Position numbers and translations under genes: made by a program | Origin: Collinsella sp. | Lineage (GTDB): Bacteria; Actinomycetota; Coriobacteriia; Coriobacteriales; Coriobacteriaceae | DNA length: 24,352 bases | Direction of reading: 5' to 3' | NCBI GenBank assembly: GCA_019414465.1 | Contig: DXLY01000020.1 | Coordinates: forward strand, 1,718 to 26,069 | Part shown: positions 21,853 through 24,352 of the stretch, piece after piece | Layout: the number at the start of each line of letters is the position of its first letter | Position numbering within the stretch: the first letter of the stretch is position 1 | Notes under the pieces: generated by a model | Databases searched by the model: none | Told to the model about the DNA's origin: nothing | The model's input: only the letters and a program-made list of their open reading frames with translations

Positions 21853-23013
21853 CTAGCGCAGGAGCTCGGACTGCCAAGCCTCGAGCTGTTCTGCCAAGCT
21901 CTGGCCGGCAGCGGGCATGTCGATCTGGGGACGTTTGGGCAGAAGTGCACACTTAAGAATCGCAACGATAGTCTGCGAGACAAAGCGTCGCGTATCCTTG
22001 TCAAAGCCTTGCGCAGCCTGGAGCATCACGGGCAGGCTCTCGCGCAGATTCCCAGCGATATCCGCAAACCGCTCAGCACCCGTAGCCTCAAACACGGAGA
22101 ACAACGCATCTACAAAACGCTCGCGCTCGCTAGGTGACACTGCAAGCAGCATCTCGCGAATGGAGCCATCAACGTATCGAGCACCGGCGGACAGGCGCTC
22201 ACAGTACACGAAGTCGCGACCATCAACCACCCAGCTAAAGGGATTGTGCTGCAGCAGGCTGAACTCGGTGCTCTCAACGATGGCATAGTCCTCCTGTGTC
22301 TCGAACATCATGCCAAAGATCGACGACCGAGGCAGCGTCTTATCGATTCGACCGGAAAGATCGGCAAAGGCGCTGCCGCTCAGAAACTCCTCGACGAAGC
22401 CCGGACCATCATGGGAATACGCCCGTTCGATTCGCTCACGGGCGACATCGGAGCACATCGCCGCACCGTACACCGCAAGGTTTCCGCCCTTGGAATGACC
22501 TCCGCACAAAAGCGGCCCGTCAATCGCATCCGCCGCCTCGTCCACATAACGCGCCGCGGATTCCTGGGCCGGCACAGGACACCGGAACGCCATGTTAAAG
22601 TCCTCTTTCCAGCCCACAATCGTGCTGTCGGTCCCCCGGAAGGAAAGATAACTAAACCCCGCCGGAAACCGGAACGCCATGGCTGCAAACTGCTCCGTCG
22701 CCACCACATCGCTCACGGCACGATAGCCGCAAACGTGCACGCCACGGTAGCGAGGGCTTGCTGCCACGGCCTCCAACAAGGCCCTGCTCCCCTCTGGGTC
22801 CCACAAGTCGTCAATCATATCCCGGTAGCACTCGGCACGCAGCAGCTCACGCACGTCTAGGCCCTGCCAGTTCGTCAGTTCCGCCATATCACCCGGCAAA
22901 CGCAAATAGGACAACCACGCAAAGACCAGGCTATCCACCGCGCAGAACGGCCGCTCCTCAAACGGATCAAATGCCGTCTGGGCATAGGTCAAAAAATTAG
23001 GCGAATCCGACAT
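21853..23013 (-). CDS. Mbeg1-like (DUF2974) alpha/beta-hydrolase fold protein
   Basis: A 386-residue protein without a signal peptide. The family resemblance is in FLTYAQTAFDPFEERPFCAVDSLVFAWLSYLRLP at the N terminus, FSYLSFRGTDSTIVGWKEDFNMAF, and the nucleophile elbow LLCGGHSKGGNLAVYGA, whose Ser lies in a GxSxG motif. A candidate acid and the region SHDGPGFVEEF follow. The C-terminal third is helical and less conserved. Enzymes of this fold are lipases or esterases, but the natural substrate of this family is unknown to me. The ATG at 23013 has GGGAGG only about 3 bases upstream. The gene stands alone, framed by palindromic repeats on both sides. Confidence 0.78.
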   Translation of the reverse strand: MSDSPNFLTYAQTAFDPFEERPFCAVDSLVFAWLSYLRLPGDMAELTNWQGLDVRELLRAECYRDMIDDLWDPEGSRALLEAVAASPRYRGVHVCGYRAVSDVVATEQFAAMAFRFPAGFSYLSFRGTDSTIVGWKEDFNMAFRCPVPAQESAARYVDEAADAIDGPLLCGGHSKGGNLAVYGAAMCSDVARERIERAYSHDGPGFVEEFLSGSAFADLSGRIDKTLPRSSIFGMMFETQEDYAIVESTEFSLLQHNPFSWVVDGRDFVYCERLSAGARYVDGSIREMLLAVSPSERERFVDALFSVFEATGAERFADIAGNLRESLPVMLQAAQGFDKDTRRFVSQTIVAILKCALLPKRPQIDMPAAGQSLAEQLEAWQSELLR

Positions 23014-23030
23014 GGCCCTCCCATCAACTA

Positions 23031-23061
23031 TGGTGCATTGGGGTCAGGTTGCTTTGCACCA
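23031..23061. repeat. Palindromic repeat with GGGGTCAGGTT core (REP-like, copy C)
   Basis: TGGTGCA (23031-23037) and TGCACCA (23055-23061) form a 7-bp inverted repeat, and the loop GGGGTCAGGTTG differs from copy B by one base. It lies 17 bases upstream of the hydrolase start and abuts the ldh terminator. Confidence 0.6.
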
Positions 23062-23097
23062 AAAAGGCGCCCGGGCCGTGTGGACCCGGACGCCTTT
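23061..23097 (-). terminator. Terminator of the L-lactate dehydrogenase gene
   Basis: AAAGGCG (23063-23069) plus CCGGG (23071-23075) pair with CCCGG (23085-23089) plus CGCCTTT (23091-23097), with one mismatch. On the minus strand five T follow the stem. It begins 31 bases after the ldh stop. Confidence 0.88.
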
Positions 23098-23128
23098 CAT
23101 TGTAGCCTGTTGCCCAAAAGAGCTTGAT

Positions 23129-24079
23129 TTAGCAGGAGAAGTCGACGCTGTCGATGATGTCCTTGAGGGCCTTGGCAGAGGCGGTGAGCTCATGTTGCTC
23201 GTCATCGTTCAGCGGCACGGGGACGCGGCAGACGACGCCGTCGCGACCAACGACGGTCGGCATGGAGATAGCAAGATCGGACAGGCCATACTCGCCCACC
23301 ATGAGCGAGGAGACGGGCAGAACGGTCTGCTCATCGCGCATGACGGCAGTGCAGATGCGCTTGACGGCCATGGCAACGCCATAGTAGGTAGCGTGCTTCT
23401 TCTCGATGATGGTGTAGGCGGAGTTCTTGACGTCCTCGGCGATACGCTTCTCGGCAGCCTCGTGCTCCAGATGACCGTGAAGCTCGCAGAAGGTGTTCAG
23501 CGGCACGCCGGCAACCTGAGCGCTGGACCAAGCGACAAACTCGGAGTCGCCGTGCTCACCCATGACATAGGCCTGGACATCGCGCGGGTCGACCTCAACG
23601 TGGGCACCAAGCATCTGCTGCAGACGGCCGGTGTCGAGCACGGTACCGGAGCCGATGACATGGCCCTCGGGCAGGCCGGACATCTTGATGGCGGCGTAGG
23701 TCAGAACGTCGACCGGGTTGGAGACGATGAGCAGAATGCCGTCGAAGCCGGACTTCTTAATCTCGGGGATAATGGACTTAAAGATGTTGACGTTCTTGTT
23801 GACCAGGTCCAGACGGGTCTCACCGGGCTTCTGGGCAGCGCCAGCGGTGACGACGATCATGGCGGCGTCGGCGACATCGGAATAATCGCCGGCGTAGATC
23901 TTCATCGGCTCGGCAAACGTCATGCCGTGCGCGATATCCAGGGCCTCACCCTCGGCGCGGTTCTTGTCCACGTCGATGAGGACCATCTCGGAGAACAGAC
24001 CGCTCTGCATCAGCGCGAACGCCGAAGACGAACCAACGAAACCGCAGCCGACAATAGCGACCTTCTTCTCGTTAACCAT
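23129..24079 (-). CDS. ldh: L-lactate dehydrogenase
   Basis: A 316-residue NAD-dependent dehydrogenase that reduces pyruvate to L-lactate and recycles NADH in fermentation. The nucleotide motif is VAIVGCGFVGSS (glycines at 11, 13 and 16), with Asp36 as the NAD-preferring acid. The mobile loop VTAGAAQKPGETRLDL carries Gln83 (lactate over malate specificity) and catalytic Arg89. SNPVDVLTY, SGTVLDTGRLQ (Asp149, Arg152) and MGEHGDSE (His176) complete the active site. The ATG at 24079 has GGGAG 8 bases upstream; an extension to 24157 adds 26 residues with no family match. It is a single gene with its own terminator. Confidence 0.94.
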   Translation of the reverse strand: MVNEKKVAIVGCGFVGSSSAFALMQSGLFSEMVLIDVDKNRAEGEALDIAHGMTFAEPMKIYAGDYSDVADAAMIVVTAGAAQKPGETRLDLVNKNVNIFKSIIPEIKKSGFDGILLIVSNPVDVLTYAAIKMSGLPEGHVIGSGTVLDTGRLQQMLGAHVEVDPRDVQAYVMGEHGDSEFVAWSSAQVAGVPLNTFCELHGHLEHEAAEKRIAEDVKNSAYTIIEKKHATYYGVAMAVKRICTAVMRDEQTVLPVSSLMVGEYGLSDLAISMPTVVGRDGVVCRVPVPLNDDEQHELTASAKALKDIIDSVDFSC

Positions 24080-24104
24080 TAGAAACTCCCATCTCTCTCC
24101 ACAA

Positions 24105-24137
24105 GCAAGCCGCCCGGGAACGACCCGAGCGGCTTGC
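24105..24137 (-). other. Leader hairpin upstream of ldh
   Basis: GCAAGCCGC (24105-24113) pairs perfectly with GCGGCTTGC (24129-24137), and CGGG (24115-24118) pairs with CCCG (24124-24127) inside. It lies 26 bases before the ldh start. No U tract follows, so a stabilising or attenuating 5' leader structure is more likely than a terminator. In the remaining gap (24138-24279) I see two small inverted repeats, 24241-24254 and 24255-24277, and no convincing promoter. Confidence 0.5.
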
Positions 24138-24279
24138 CGTAATCCCAATACATCCAATCGGGACTTTGATTATGCTCCTATTCGCAGCCAAAAATCGACC
24201 GTTTGCCGAAATTGTTTGCAGGATTCGTAAAATAACTGCACGAAATCGGTTTCGAGCTATTGACGAGCGGAATAGCTTT

Positions 24280-24352
24280 CTAATACAGGCCCGCCTCGCG
24301 AATGGCCTCGACAGCCAAAGCAATCTGATCAGGCGGCAGGACCAGCGCCATG
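24280..24352 (-). CDS. C-terminal end of an unidentified protein (truncated by the window edge)
   Basis: On the minus strand a frame is open from the window edge to the TAG at 24280-24282, encoding MALVLPPDQIALAVEAIREAGLY. The terminal amphipathic helix pattern looks like the C terminus of a larger cytoplasmic protein. The first Met could be internal, or the start of a tiny peptide. A 7-bp stem (24255-24261 with 24271-24277) lies directly after the stop. No family is claimed. Confidence 0.4.
   Translation of the reverse strand, partial: MALVLPPDQIALAVEAIREAGLY

Noticed and set aside
23012..24082. Plus-strand open frame opposite ldh (356 codons)
   Set aside because: Antisense shadow, Gly/Asp/Val/Leu-rich, while the minus strand encodes an unmistakable LDH.

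Overview
The window looks like chromosomal DNA of a high-GC actinobacterium of the gut class Coriobacteriia, most likely Collinsella or a close relative. That placement is an impression from protein character, codon use, a fermentative L-lactate dehydrogenase, a D-Asp ligase/racemase pair and a lysine riboswitch with unusual partners; no 16S or tRNA gene is present to prove it. I see no phage, insertion sequence, CRISPR array, rRNA or tRNA.

Layout. 1-727: 3' end of an ECF transporter EcfT gene, a bidirectional terminator and a small REP-like palindrome. 728-2815 (minus): Asp/Glu-type racemase and an ATP-grasp ligase resembling D-aspartate ligases, probably a pair for a cell-wall cross-bridge. 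3038-5038 (plus): a MOSC-domain protein and a secreted coiled-coil cell-wall hydrolase with a palindrome-rich leader. 5078-7461 (minus): an atypical membrane Ser/Thr kinase, a small HTH regulator and a membrane-anchored FxLYD protein. 7684-14665 (plus): a compact five-gene catabolic-looking operon with an old-yellow-enzyme/FAD/4Fe-4S reductase, both subunits of an aconitase-X dehydratase, an M20 peptidase and an MFS transporter, ended by a strong terminator. 14759-16272 (minus): an M20 amidohydrolase and a coupled small membrane protein. 16383-20452 (plus): promoter, lysine riboswitch, then lysA fused in frame to dapA, dapB and dapH. 20453-20741: a structured repeat-like intergenic element and a terminator. 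20742-24079 (minus): NdpA-like nucleoid protein, an Mbeg1-like alpha/beta hydrolase framed by two related palindromes, and L-lactate dehydrogenase. 24280-24352: the C-terminal end of an unidentified minus-strand gene.

How the genes work together. The lysine locus makes diaminopimelate and lysine by the acetylase route: DapA and DapB form tetrahydrodipicolinate, DapH acetylates it, the divergent M20 enzyme is a candidate for the later deacetylation, and LysA decarboxylates meso-DAP. The aminotransferase and the epimerase are not in the window. The first committed enzyme (DapA) and the last (LysA) share one polypeptide under a lysine-sensing leader, which is the most striking observation. The second is the reductase/AcnX/peptidase/transporter operon, which looks like a route for importing and breaking down a hydroxylated, possibly peptide- or acyl-linked, substrate that I cannot name.
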